DNA of 64,000 nt from Clostridiales bacterium (GTDB lineage Bacteria > Bacillota > Clostridia > Saccharofermentanales > Saccharofermentanaceae), in NCBI GenBank assembly GCA_017617525.1, contig JAFZWA010000029.1:1-64000 (forward strand), given 5' to 3'. Shown piece by piece: positions 26,442 through 34,415 of this stretch. The notes under the pieces were generated by a model. It saw only the letters and a program-made list of their open reading frames with translations, had not been told where the DNA came from and did no database searches. The position numbers were made by a program, and so were the translations under genes. Each line of letters begins with the position of its first letter. The first letter of the stretch is position 1.

Positions 26442-26837
26442 ATGGGAAGATATCTTTTAATAGGAATGGTGATATTTTTCGCTATTTTAATATTGGTCAA
26501 CAGAAGCTCTGCGAAAGAGAGATGGCAAAATAACGTTAAGGAAAAACAGGAGCGATTTAAGAAACTTACCGGAAGAGCTGAGGGAAGGGTCCTCGAGCAT
26601 CACTGGGAAAATTACTCAAATCCGCTGAGTGCGGGAAGACAGCATAAAGAAGACTCCATGGATGATTCTGATCCCGTCTTTATGGTCACATATGAATTTG
26701 AAGTCAATGGCCAGACCTATAAGGGACATGGAGAGGGCAGCCCGTCATTTTCGAAAAGGAAGACACAGACGATCTGCTTTGATCCATCTGATCCGAATCA
26801 GAACTGTACATTGTATTATTGGAACAGCCAGAGATAG
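26442..26837 (+). CDS. DUF3592-like small membrane protein
   Basis: A 131-residue protein with one N-terminal membrane helix (YLLIGMVIFFAILILVN), a short basic helix, and an extracellular or cytosolic beta domain with VFMVTYEFEVNGQTYKGHG and a Phe-Asp-Pro-x-x-P-x-N element (CFDPSDPNQN). These features match DUF3592 proteins. Function unknown. AGGAGG precedes the ATG. Confidence 0.7.
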   Translation: MGRYLLIGMVIFFAILILVNRSSAKERWQNNVKEKQERFKKLTGRAEGRVLEHHWENYSNPLSAGRQHKEDSMDDSDPVFMVTYEFEVNGQTYKGHGEGSPSFSKRKTQTICFDPSDPNQNCTLYYWNSQR

Positions 26838-26852
26838 AAATGAGAGCTGCGA

Positions 26853-27800
26853 TTATAACAATCCATTCGCAAGAATACGATTCGCGATCGCCTCGTATTC
26901 CGCATATTTCTTCGCCTTCAGAAGTCGCTTGATGTCGCGCTCTTTCCCCTCGAAAAGCACCTGCCAATATGTCCACAGTTCTCTCATTTTATAGAGTACG
27001 TTGATGTCAGGGGACATGACTTTCTGATACTCGTGGTAGACCGTATCGTGCAGTTTTCTAAGCTTTGCGAAGTCGGTCTCCGTGTCTGTGCCTTTCAGTT
27101 TACCTGCAAGAGACGGATCGGATACCAGACCTCGGCCTAACATTACGGGATCGAGGCTGGTTCCGAAGAAACTGGAAAACTCATCGTAGTCAGAAGTGGT
27201 ATAGATATTTCCGTTATACACAAGCGGACATTTCGCGTGCTCCAATGCATACGCGAAGTATTCTTTTCGAGGATCGCCTTTATAGAAGTCGGTTCGAATC
27301 CTCGGGTGCACGATCAGTTCGCTTATCGGGAAAGCATTGAAGATATCCATAAGCGCATAGAACTCATCTGGTTCGTTGTAACCGAGCCTGGTTTTAAGCG
27401 ATATCTTCATACCCACTGATTCGGAATATGCGTAGATGTCATCCAAAAACTTCTGAAGGGCAGAAGTGTCCTGCAGAAATCCTGCACCCTTACCTTTGGC
27501 GCAGACGGTGCCCGAAGGACATCCCAGGTTCAGGTTGACTTCCTTGTACCCCATGGCGTGGAGCTCTCTTGATGATTCGATAAAATGATCAGATCTGCAC
27601 GTAAGGATCTGCGGGACAAGGTTCATCCCTTCGTTGTTCTCAGGCGTGATATCCTTCTTTTCGCGAGGCGTTATCGGACAGTTCTCGGCCGGAGTAATGA
27701 ATGGCGCAAAGTACTTATCCACGTGACCGTAGATCTCGTTATACGCTTTTCGGAATATGTAGCCTGTGACGCCCTCGAGCGGGGCGAAGTATATCTTCAT
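26853..27800 (-). CDS. tRNA-dihydrouridine synthase family protein
   Basis: A 315-residue TIM-barrel flavoenzyme: FAPLEGVTGYIFR at the N-terminus, NLNLGCPSGTVCAKGKGAGFL containing the catalytic Cys region, SLKTRLGYNEP, and LVYNGNIYT. It reduces uridine to dihydrouridine in tRNA D-loops with FMN and NADPH. The start at 27800 is inferred from a GGAAGGA upstream; an in-frame ATG at 27830 would add ten residues. The next-but-one gene on the same strand is an MFS transporter. Confidence 0.85.
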   Translation of the reverse strand: MKIYFAPLEGVTGYIFRKAYNEIYGHVDKYFAPFITPAENCPITPREKKDITPENNEGMNLVPQILTCRSDHFIESSRELHAMGYKEVNLNLGCPSGTVCAKGKGAGFLQDTSALQKFLDDIYAYSESVGMKISLKTRLGYNEPDEFYALMDIFNAFPISELIVHPRIRTDFYKGDPRKEYFAYALEHAKCPLVYNGNIYTTSDYDEFSSFFGTSLDPVMLGRGLVSDPSLAGKLKGTDTETDFAKLRKLHDTVYHEYQKVMSPDINVLYKMRELWTYWQVLFEGKERDIKRLLKAKKYAEYEAIANRILANGLL

Positions 27801-27840
27801 GCGATCCGGAGTGTCCTTCCAATAATTCATGGATATATTA

Positions 27841-29028
27841 TCACTGTTTCTTCGTTTTTGCTTTGATCCCGAGGATCGTTGCGATAAGTACGATCGGGAA
27901 AACGCAGGCGATCAGCATTCCTGCCTTAAGATCATCGTCTCTCATTTGCGATGTAAATCCTACAAGCCAGGGGCCGAAAGCTCCGCCCAGGTCGCCTGCC
28001 ATGGCAAGAAAGGCGAACATAGCGGTTCCACCGGTGGGGAGTCTTTTGGAAAGGATGCTGATCGTTCCCGGCCACATGATGCCGACGGAGAATCCGCAGA
28101 AGATACAGCCGATCAGGCAGATGATCGGATTGACAGACAGCGCTGCCAGAATGTAGCACAGCAGGCAAAGCGCACCTGAACCGAGCATATATTTCGTAAG
28201 TTCGATTCTGCTTCCGTATTTTCCATAAATGACACGGCTTATTCCCATCGTAATGGCAAAGAGACACGGACCGACAAGGTCCCCCATGGTCTTGGACAAG
28301 CCGAGCGCCGATTCAGCGAATGCGGATGCCCATTGTGCCATGGACATTTCCGCCGCTCCCGCGCAAACCATCAGTACTATTCCCAGAAAGAACATCGGCG
28401 TTCTGAAAAGGGAACGGATCGTCATGCCTTCACCGTCTTGAACGAGCGGTTCGATCGGGCATGTAGCGAAGTTATAAACGTTATAAAGAGGGATGATCGC
28501 CCAGATGCATGCGAGCCATCCCCAGTTACTGATTCCGAAGAACGCGAAGAATAGGGTAGAAAGCAGGATGACACCGACGCTTCCCCAGCAGTAAAAGGAG
28601 TGGAGAAGACTCATTACGGCTTCTTTATGGTTAAATGGACAGGCTTCTACGATCGGACTGGCCAGAACCTCGATGAGGCCGCTGCCGATCGCGTAAATGA
28701 TGACACTGATTATGATCCCCACAAACGGATCCGAAAGAACAGACGGTAAAACCGCGAGGCATACAAGGCCTACAGTCGAAGCGATCTCTGAAGCGACAGC
28801 GGCGACGCGATAACCGATCCTGTCGACAAACTTGGCACAGATCACATCCACGATCAATTGAGTGAAATAGAAAGCAGTAGATACGAGGGCAACTTTTCCC
28901 AGCGGGATCCCCAGGTCCTTATGGAAAGTCAGGAACAGAAGCGGAGCAAAGTTCGCAGCAATCGCCTGTGTGATGAATGCCAGGTAGCATGCGATAAGAG
29001 TTTTCCGATACTTGTTTTCAGATGCCAT
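27841..29028 (-). CDS. MFS transporter (FucP/sugar-like)
   Basis: A 395-residue, 12-helix major facilitator. DRIGYR in the loop after helix 2 is the conserved basic/acidic motif. Residues such as HSFYCWGSVGVILLS and SVGIMWPGTISIL resemble the FucP or glucose/galactose-type subfamily. The substrate is unknown. The start at 29028 follows CAAGGAA. It is divergent from a marR gene, with the shared 180-bp region carrying two operator-like repeats, so it may be regulated by that MarR. Confidence 0.85.
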   Translation of the reverse strand: MASENKYRKTLIACYLAFITQAIAANFAPLLFLTFHKDLGIPLGKVALVSTAFYFTQLIVDVICAKFVDRIGYRVAAVASEIASTVGLVCLAVLPSVLSDPFVGIIISVIIYAIGSGLIEVLASPIVEACPFNHKEAVMSLLHSFYCWGSVGVILLSTLFFAFFGISNWGWLACIWAIIPLYNVYNFATCPIEPLVQDGEGMTIRSLFRTPMFFLGIVLMVCAGAAEMSMAQWASAFAESALGLSKTMGDLVGPCLFAITMGISRVIYGKYGSRIELTKYMLGSGALCLLCYILAALSVNPIICLIGCIFCGFSVGIMWPGTISILSKRLPTGGTAMFAFLAMAGDLGGAFGPWLVGFTSQMRDDDLKAGMLIACVFPIVLIATILGIKAKTKKQ

Positions 29029-29130
29029 GTGAGTTCCTTGCTGCTTTTCTTTAGTAATGTCTATTATCGCAGAACAAGACCATTGTGTCGATGATGAGCC
29101 TATTGTCCGAATTGTTAAAAATGCAGAAAA

Positions 29131-29176
29131 AGTTCCATATAGAACCTTGACGGATAATAGTTCCATATAGTACTAT
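29131..29176. promoter_or_regulatory. MarR promoter with two operator repeats
   Basis: AGTTCCATATAG occurs at 29131-29142 and again at 29159-29170, 28 bp apart. The first is part of the palindrome GTTCCATATAGAAC. They flank and overlap a promoter, TTGACG (29147-29152), 18 bp, TACTAT (29171-29176), that reads into marR. Occupancy would block the promoter. The MFS gene lies on the other side. Confidence 0.65.
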
Positions 29177-29209
29177 TTATTCGTAGACCTTATATGCTCC
29201 GGAGGCTAT

Positions 29210-29668
29210 ATGGAATCAAGAACAGGCTTTTTAATCTCACAGATCAAACAGGTGCAGTCGCGCATATTCCAGCGTCTGCTCCAGGAAAGCGGTGTCGAGG
29301 AATTCAATGGACCGCAGGGACACATCCTTTATGTGCTTTGGCAGAAGGATGAAGTTCCGATCGTTGAACTTTCCCAGAAGACCGGCCTTGCCAAGAACAC
29401 ACTCACGGCGATGCTCGGACGTATGGAAGACGCCGGTTTGATCGAGAGAAAAGCCGCCAGATCGGATAAAAGACAATCACTGATCGTTCTGACGAAAAAG
29501 GCTCGTGATCTTCAGGGAAAGTACGATGAAGTATCTCAGAAGATGAATGAGATCTTTTACAAGGATTTCACGCAAAAGGAAGTCGTGACGATCGACGGTT
29601 TCCTCGACCGGATCCTTCTTAATCTCGAGCAGTCGGAACGAAGCGCGAAAAGTGGAAAGGAAGAATAA
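29210..29668 (+). CDS. MarR family transcriptional regulator
   Basis: A 152-residue winged-helix repressor: VELSQKTGLAKNTLTAMLGRMEDAGLIERKAARSDKRQSLIVLT, with the wing D-x-R motif (SDKRQ). Dimerisation helices lie at both ends. Typically released by phenolic or oxidised ligands. It sits just behind two operator-like repeats and ahead of a flavin-dependent oxidoreductase (1 nt gap), suggesting a redox or xenobiotic response. Confidence 0.92.
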   Translation: MESRTGFLISQIKQVQSRIFQRLLQESGVEEFNGPQGHILYVLWQKDEVPIVELSQKTGLAKNTLTAMLGRMEDAGLIERKAARSDKRQSLIVLTKKARDLQGKYDEVSQKMNEIFYKDFTQKEVVTIDGFLDRILLNLEQSERSAKSGKEE

Positions 29669-29669
29669 T

Positions 29670-30269
29670 ATGTCTAAAGTACAAGTGAAGAATTGGAACG
29701 ATTTTTGCCCGCAGCAGCTGTTTTTATACGGAAATTATAAGGAAGACGGTACACCGAATTTCGGACTTTTCTGCTGGTTCAGTTATATCTGGACGACGGA
29801 AGAAGAGTATGGTGGAAACGGTCTGGGTGTCATGGCCTGCATCGGCGGTGAGAAACTGACAAAGGATCTCATCCGTAAGAACGGTGTTTTTTCCGCGAAT
29901 CTTGTCACGGAAGAACTGCTTCCTCTGGCAGATTACTACGGCGGTGTCGAAGGCAGAAAAAACGAAGACAAAATGCACTTTCTCCCGACAGTCGAAAAAG
30001 GTGTCGTTCTCGACGTGCCGACAATCGTCGAAAGTCCTGTAAGTATGGAACTTAAGGTTTTCCAGGAGATCCATCTGGGTAACGGAAATGATGTTTTTCT
30101 CTGTAAGATCATGGGCGAGACGATGAGAGAGGATCTTACCGATAAGAATGTTCCTTTTATCGAGAGATACAAGTCGGTAAAGCAGGTGCTTGCCGGTGGC
30201 GAACTGCGTTATATAAGCGCGGATGGCCGTGACCTCGGAGGTTGGGGCGAACCGATGAAGAGCTTATAA
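29670..30269 (+). CDS. Flavin reductase family protein
   Basis: A 199-residue FMN-binding split-barrel protein: PQQLFLYGNYKEDGTPNF, a GVMACIGGEKLTKDLI turn, and a strand with FSANLVTEELLPLADYYGG. Predicted flavin:NAD(P)H oxidoreductase. The start at 29670 follows AGGAAG. Cotranscribed with marR. Confidence 0.85.
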   Translation: MSKVQVKNWNDFCPQQLFLYGNYKEDGTPNFGLFCWFSYIWTTEEEYGGNGLGVMACIGGEKLTKDLIRKNGVFSANLVTEELLPLADYYGGVEGRKNEDKMHFLPTVEKGVVLDVPTIVESPVSMELKVFQEIHLGNGNDVFLCKIMGETMREDLTDKNVPFIERYKSVKQVLAGGELRYISADGRDLGGWGEPMKSL

Positions 30270-30311
30270 GTATGAAGCTGAAGCGCAGATTTTGATGAGA
30301 GGATAACTACT

Positions 30312-30653
30312 GTGAGAAAAGCACTTCTGATCATTGAATGTATTATCCTTGCTTTCGGGGTTTTTATGAGTTTCACAGGAACTTTCGGAGCGGTGAAAGT
30401 ATCATCCAAATTCGCTCCGTACTTCCTGTTTACCTTGCTTGGAATCGCATTTCTTATCATCCTGTATAAGTGCTGGGAAAAGGAATTTGCCGCGGCTCTC
30501 GGATTCGTAATGGTCATTCTTTATCTGATCTTCGCTGGCTATGGTTATCTGGCATGCAGTTTAGAATCCAGGAAGATCAAGAAGGAGCGGCAACCCGCTC
30601 GACAAAGCACAACTGAAACACAGTATGAAAGCATCGAACAGTCTGCAGAATAG
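30312..30653 (+). CDS. Small membrane protein, unknown
   Basis: A 113-residue protein with three hydrophobic segments (about 5-24, 35-54, 57-78) and a polar Gln/Glu-rich C-terminal tail. GTG start with AGAGGA upstream. The dispersed 9-mer overlaps the first codons. No family recognised; may be cotranscribed with the gene 17 nt downstream. Confidence 0.6.
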   Translation: MRKALLIIECIILAFGVFMSFTGTFGAVKVSSKFAPYFLFTLLGIAFLIILYKCWEKEFAAALGFVMVILYLIFAGYGYLACSLESRKIKKERQPARQSTTETQYESIEQSAE

Positions 30654-30670
30654 GATGAAAACGAGTTACT

Positions 30671-31030
30671 ATGGATGAGAAAATGATAACCAAAAACATA
30701 TATACCGTAAGAGTTCTTGATTCAGATGATCTTGCAAGTCTGTTTATGGAGAAGGCAGGAAAACTGACTTGGCTCATTCTGCTCCAAAAGGATGTGCAGT
30801 GGTCGGCTGAAGCCGTTATTCCTGACTTTTCCGCTACTGATTCGTTTGATCTGGATATCATTTTTGATGACGACTTTCGAAGTACAACGGATGTAAATGT
30901 CGGCGACAGATTCAGTATTGATTTTAGTATCGCGGATAAGAGTGCGGGAATACGCGAAGTCGAAGTGCTCGCTATCCGTAAAGACAAGCCGATCAATCAT
31001 CTGCAAAATAAGGCCCCGAAAAACGCTTGA
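30671..31030 (+). CDS. Unknown protein, paralogue of the gene after fic
   Basis: A 119-residue all-beta-looking soluble protein. The middle and C-terminus align with the first ~110 residues of the protein at 32120: LTWLILLQ versus LVLWCVLA, then IPDFSATDSFDL versus APDFTSTDTITF, then RVGD/NVGD and EVEVLAIRKDKPI versus DIEIVSIRKCKPI. There are no catalytic motifs. Two related genes flank fic. Confidence 0.65.
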   Translation: MDEKMITKNIYTVRVLDSDDLASLFMEKAGKLTWLILLQKDVQWSAEAVIPDFSATDSFDLDIIFDDDFRSTTDVNVGDRFSIDFSIADKSAGIREVEVLAIRKDKPINHLQNKAPKNA

Positions 31031-31071
31031 TCCGCTCGTTCTTATTGCATTTCATGCTATCATGTGACAGA

Positions 31072-31093
31072 ATGATGATAGTATGATGATAGT
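31072..31093 (+). repeat. Two tandem ATGATGATAGT repeats before fic
   Basis: The 11-mer is repeated exactly (31072 and 31083) and followed by ATGA, 24 bp upstream of the fic start. The placement suits an operator for the winged-helix domain at the end of Fic, though this is only inferred. Confidence 0.5.
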
Positions 31094-31116
31094 ATGAATC
31101 GAGAAAGGAAATGGCC

Positions 31117-32097
31117 ATGAAGCCTTATCAGCCGCCTTTTACAGTCACGCCTGAGATTCTTTCTCTGGCAGTTGAGATCGGGGAGTTAGTCGGTCGGATC
31201 AACTCTTCTTCCGTGTTGTCATCAAGTCCGGTCCTGAGAAGAACAAACAGGATCCGCTCTGTTTATTCTTCGCTTGCTATTGAGCAGAATACATTAAGCA
31301 TTTCGCAGGTGACAGATGTTCTCAATGGAAAGAGAGTTATTGCTCCGCCCAAGGATATCGCCGAAGTTAAGAATGCATATGAGATATACGAGCATCTTGA
31401 GGAACTGGATCCTTTTGATGCTGAGGATCTTTTGAAAGCACATGGCATTATGGTGCGTGGGCTTGTCAACGAGGCTGGAGAGTATAGAAGCGGAAATGTA
31501 GGTGTAGTGGATTCCAAAGGAAATATACTGCATTTCGGAACGCTTCCGCAGTATATTCCGGAAATGGTCGAAAAACTGTTGAAATGGGTGAAGACCAGTG
31601 ATCTGCCGATGCTGATCAAGAGCTGTGTATTTCACTACGAATTTGAAGTGATCCATCCGTTTTCTGATGGTAATGGACGAATCGGACGACTGTGGCATAC
31701 TCTGTTGCTTTCGAAGTGGCAGCCTGTTTTCGCCTGGCTTCCGGTTGAGTCGATCATTCATGACCGACAGACGCAGTACTATAAAGCCATAAATGATTCG
31801 AACGATAATGCGGATGCGACAGCATTTGTTGTTTTTATGTTGAACGCGATCAAAACGGCGATCTTTGAAGCAGTTGATGTTTCTGATACTTTGATTCTAT
31901 CGAAAGAAGACCGTTGGGGAACGACAAAGAAGTGGTTGGATAAGCATAGGAGTCTGCGAAATTCCGACCTCCAAAAACTGCTTGGAATATCTACTGCTAC
32001 GGCAAGTCGATTGCTACGCGAATGGACAGATGAAGGAAAGATAATAAGAGAGAGAAAAGGCAGTTACTGGACGTACCGTTTAGGTACTAAGAGTTAA
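31117..32097 (+). CDS. Fic family protein with C-terminal winged helix
   Basis: A 326-residue protein. The Fic motif HPFSDGNGRIGR (180-191) is intact, so AMPylation-type activity is expected. The N-terminal region carries SSLAIEQN (51-58), close to the (S/T)xxxE(G/N) inhibitory motif but with Gln after the Glu. The Fic_N domain precedes it. A winged helix at the C-terminus (NSDLQKLLGISTATASRLLREWTDEGKI) suggests DNA binding and autoregulation. The start at 31117 is preferred to 31111 for spacing from GAAAGGA. No separate antitoxin is evident. Confidence 0.9.
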   Translation: MKPYQPPFTVTPEILSLAVEIGELVGRINSSSVLSSSPVLRRTNRIRSVYSSLAIEQNTLSISQVTDVLNGKRVIAPPKDIAEVKNAYEIYEHLEELDPFDAEDLLKAHGIMVRGLVNEAGEYRSGNVGVVDSKGNILHFGTLPQYIPEMVEKLLKWVKTSDLPMLIKSCVFHYEFEVIHPFSDGNGRIGRLWHTLLLSKWQPVFAWLPVESIIHDRQTQYYKAINDSNDNADATAFVVFMLNAIKTAIFEAVDVSDTLILSKEDRWGTTKKWLDKHRSLRNSDLQKLLGISTATASRLLREWTDEGKIIRERKGSYWTYRLGTKS

Positions 32098-32119
32098 GGT
32101 TTGAAGAGGCATTGGGGAA

Positions 32120-32839
32120 ATGAAAACTAAAAAGAACAAATACATCGCAAAAGTCAGTTTCGACAGGGAAGAAGTCGAATACTTGAACTATAGATACAGT
32201 CCCGGACAACTGGTGCTTTGGTGTGTGCTGGCAAATAAACGCTCTTTGGGCATATGGCTGATCGCGCCGGATTTCACTAGTACTGACACGATAACATTTA
32301 ACATAATCGATGACGATGTAAAGTTCGAAAAAGAGTGTAATATCCGTGTCGGTGATACGTTAAAACTGAGCGCGTCTCTTCCGAACGAAACGATAAAAGA
32401 TATAGAGATCGTCTCGATCAGAAAGTGTAAGCCGATCTATGTCAAATCGGATCACAACCCGCCATCTTCTATTGAGGAGGCGATGAAGGCTGTAGATGAC
32501 GTTAAGATAGATCGTTCAACATTCCGTCTTCACGGTCTTCCTTTTGTGACGGATAAGACAAGGCAGGTCGTGATCACATCCGAAAAGGGGGACGTCTGGA
32601 AGTTTCCTTACAGGACAAATAAAGTCTTTTATCTCGATGAAAAGCGGTTCTTTATGCTACTGGAATCACAACACAGACCGATGCTGGCGGTCAGTGCTTT
32701 TCTAAGCAAAAAATCAAAGTATGAATACCGGATGAAGATGTCTTACTGGCCGGATGTGCTGAATTACTTTTATACTTCTGACGCGGAACTTTGCGATTGT
32801 GAAGGGATCGCCTATAAGGTGGAGATCGCAGAAAAGTAG
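32120..32839 (+). CDS. Unknown protein, paralogue of the gene before fic
   Basis: A 239-residue soluble protein. The first half repeats the pattern of the 119-residue protein at 30671 (beta-rich; APDFTSTDTITF, RVGDTLKL, IVSIRKCKPIY). The second half is unique (RLHGLPFVTDKTRQVVITSEKGDVWKFPYRT...). It follows fic by 22 nt and ends before a terminator. No domain recognised. Confidence 0.65.
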   Translation: MKTKKNKYIAKVSFDREEVEYLNYRYSPGQLVLWCVLANKRSLGIWLIAPDFTSTDTITFNIIDDDVKFEKECNIRVGDTLKLSASLPNETIKDIEIVSIRKCKPIYVKSDHNPPSSIEEAMKAVDDVKIDRSTFRLHGLPFVTDKTRQVVITSEKGDVWKFPYRTNKVFYLDEKRFFMLLESQHRPMLAVSAFLSKKSKYEYRMKMSYWPDVLNYFYTSDAELCDCEGIAYKVEIAEK

Positions 32840-32855
32840 GGTGTATGCAGATAGA

Positions 32856-32893
32856 AAAGGAGCCATCTCATTGGTGTGAGATGACTCCTTTTT
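32856..32893 (+). terminator. Rho-independent terminator
   Basis: AAAGGAG-x-CATCTCA pairs with TGAGATG-x-CTCCTTT over a 6-nt loop, with a T tract to 32893. It closes the fic region, and the complement also has an A/T-rich end, so it may act in both directions against the convergent gene. Confidence 0.88.
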
Positions 32894-32924
32894 GGCAGTT
32901 TAAGAAACGATGGTTTCAAATCAC

Positions 32925-33383
32925 TTACGTGATATAGAAATCTAAGGTTTTGGAAATCGTTCTTGCGTATTCCGTTGATTCGACCACGACCTTATAGTGG
33001 CCTGCAGATTGCGATTGCAGATTCAGTGGAATCACGAAACTGACAATAGTGTTTGACGGACTATATACACCTGTGTAAGTGTTGATGGTATATGCGTTGT
33101 AACTGTTGTAATACTTCTGCAGAGTGACTTTGATCGTGACGTTAGATCTTGCTAATACTACGAATCCGTAAACCGTAGTGCTTCCTCCCTGTGGAACCGT
33201 ATTACTGTAAAGTTTGACGCTGTCAAATTGGATGAGGCTCACAGGCGGAAGATCGATCGGCGGCACCGGTGGTCTTGGTACTCCTGCACCGACCGAAGCA
33301 GCAAATGCGGAACCGGAGAAGAGACACATCACTACGGCGATCATGCAGACGACGGACATTAATCGTTTGAATTTTTTAATCAT
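32925..33383 (-). CDS. Secreted beta-rich protein, unknown
   Basis: A 152-residue protein with a Sec signal (MIKKFKRLMSVVCMIAVVMCLFSGSAFA), a Pro-rich stretch (PRPPVPPIDLPP), then Thr/Ser/Tyr-rich beta strands (VYGFVVLARSNVTIKVTLQKYY) of immunoglobulin-like character. No anchor motif. Follows an AGCGGGAGG ribosome site. Downstream of, and probably cotranscribed with, the Cys-repeat secreted protein. Confidence 0.65.
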   Translation of the reverse strand: MIKKFKRLMSVVCMIAVVMCLFSGSAFAASVGAGVPRPPVPPIDLPPVSLIQFDSVKLYSNTVPQGGSTTVYGFVVLARSNVTIKVTLQKYYNSYNAYTINTYTGVYSPSNTIVSFVIPLNLQSQSAGHYKVVVESTEYARTISKTLDFYIT

Positions 33384-33406
33384 GTTGATAACCTCCCGCT
33401 AATAGT

Positions 33407-33928
33407 TTATTTGTACTGACCACAGTTTTTACAATAATACTTTTTTTCTCCGTTAACGATTTTTGAAACGTAATTGTGTGCGGTCTTCGGCATCGAAACA
33501 TTACGTGTGGCACCGCATCTTGTGCATTTTTGTAATTCATTTCCTTCCCTGACACATGTGGGCTGCACTACTATACGTTCTCTCTTATAGTTGTGACCGA
33601 GTTTTTTCTCGGTGCTGCGGTGTACATCGTCACATCGTTCGCATTTGTAATCTGTGTAGCCATCTTGAGTACAAGTGGGTTTTTTGTGACCGCTATAAAT
33701 ACAGTGATCATGTCCGAGTTTTGCTTCGGTTTTAGTGAACTTTTCCCCACAATCCTTGCACTGATAGTAATATGTTCCGTTTTTGGTGCAAGTCGCGTGA
33801 TCGTGTTTGTACACCTCGGCATGTCTGTGGGGGCAGCCTGCGTAAACACCAACGCTCCCGGAAAGCACAACGCACAGAAGTGCTGCGCAAACAATGATTC
33901 TAAAACATTTGCTTTTAATACTATTCAT
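33407..33928 (-). CDS. Secreted protein with repeated CxxC knuckles
   Basis: A 173-residue protein. The signal peptide ends near VGVYA at 30. About four repeats follow of the type H-x-Y ... C-x-x-G-x-x-x-Y-x-C-x-x-C (YYYQCKDCGEKF, YKCERCDD, LQKCTRCGA, YYCKNCGQYK), with conserved His (LGHDH, LGHNY). Such modules occur in clostridial surface proteins and probably bind zinc. The start at 33928 follows AAGGAGAG. A long untranslated leader of about 380 nt with its own promoters precedes it. Confidence 0.7.
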   Translation of the reverse strand: MNSIKSKCFRIIVCAALLCVVLSGSVGVYAGCPHRHAEVYKHDHATCTKNGTYYYQCKDCGEKFTKTEAKLGHDHCIYSGHKKPTCTQDGYTDYKCERCDDVHRSTEKKLGHNYKRERIVVQPTCVREGNELQKCTRCGATRNVSMPKTAHNYVSKIVNGEKKYYCKNCGQYK

Positions 33929-34099
33929 TTTTCTCTCCTTGAATGTTAATTTTGGTTTTTCAGATAACGGTTCAAGAACTCGTGTCTTCGAAATCCTGAA
34001 CAAGCTTTTTACATGATTAGTTCATTCTTTCAAAATCCTCCTCTCTTGCTTGATTCCGCTATCTTCTATTACTTCATGGGGAAAAAAGGCGCACGAGAA

Positions 34100-34205
34100 T
34101 CCTCCCCTGACATCTTTGTGTGTTACGCAGTTTAAGCAAACACAACGATCCGTTCCCTACTACGGACGCAAAAAGATGGCCAGGATATACGTTTGCCCGT
34201 AACCC
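34100..34205 (-). ncRNA. Possible structured leader RNA upstream of the Cys-repeat gene
   Basis: The 33929-34415 gap has no gene. Within it, CCTG/CAGG (34106-34109, 34181-34184) and CATCTTT/AAAGATG (34111-34117, 34172-34178) close a helix. That helix encloses two hairpins: TGTGTT/AACACA (34119-34144) and TCCGT/ACGGA (34149-34166). This three-way junction lies between minus-strand promoters near 34264-34344 and the gene ending upstream at 33928. It matched no riboswitch consensus I know. Speculative; pairing was found by eye. Confidence 0.35.
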
Positions 34206-34314
34206 CTCTCACAGATGCTGATTTTGTCGTCGTTGATGTGAATTAATAAGTCGAAAGAATGAGATTATACTCTCTTGTGATCCAATGAAGTCAGTACTAT
34301 ATGACGCTGAAATT

Positions 34315-34344
34315 ATTATACATTAGACAGTCGACGAGTTTCAA
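34315..34344 (-). promoter_or_regulatory. Minus-strand promoter of the long leader
   Basis: On the minus strand, TTGAAA (34344-34339), an 18-bp spacer, and TATAAT (34320-34315). A second TATAAT lies at 34269-34264. Transcription would run toward the Cys-repeat secreted gene. Confidence 0.6.
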
Positions 34345-34415
34345 TTGAAATTGCTAAAACAAAAAGGAACTGCCATTTTTAAACAGTCCCTTTTCGTCAT
34401 ATGAATATGTTCATG

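Noticed and set aside
34096-34205. Cyclic-di-GMP (GEMM) riboswitch
   Set aside because: GGCAAAC and GGACGCAAA words occur on opposite strands or out of order, and the conserved GEMM core is absent.
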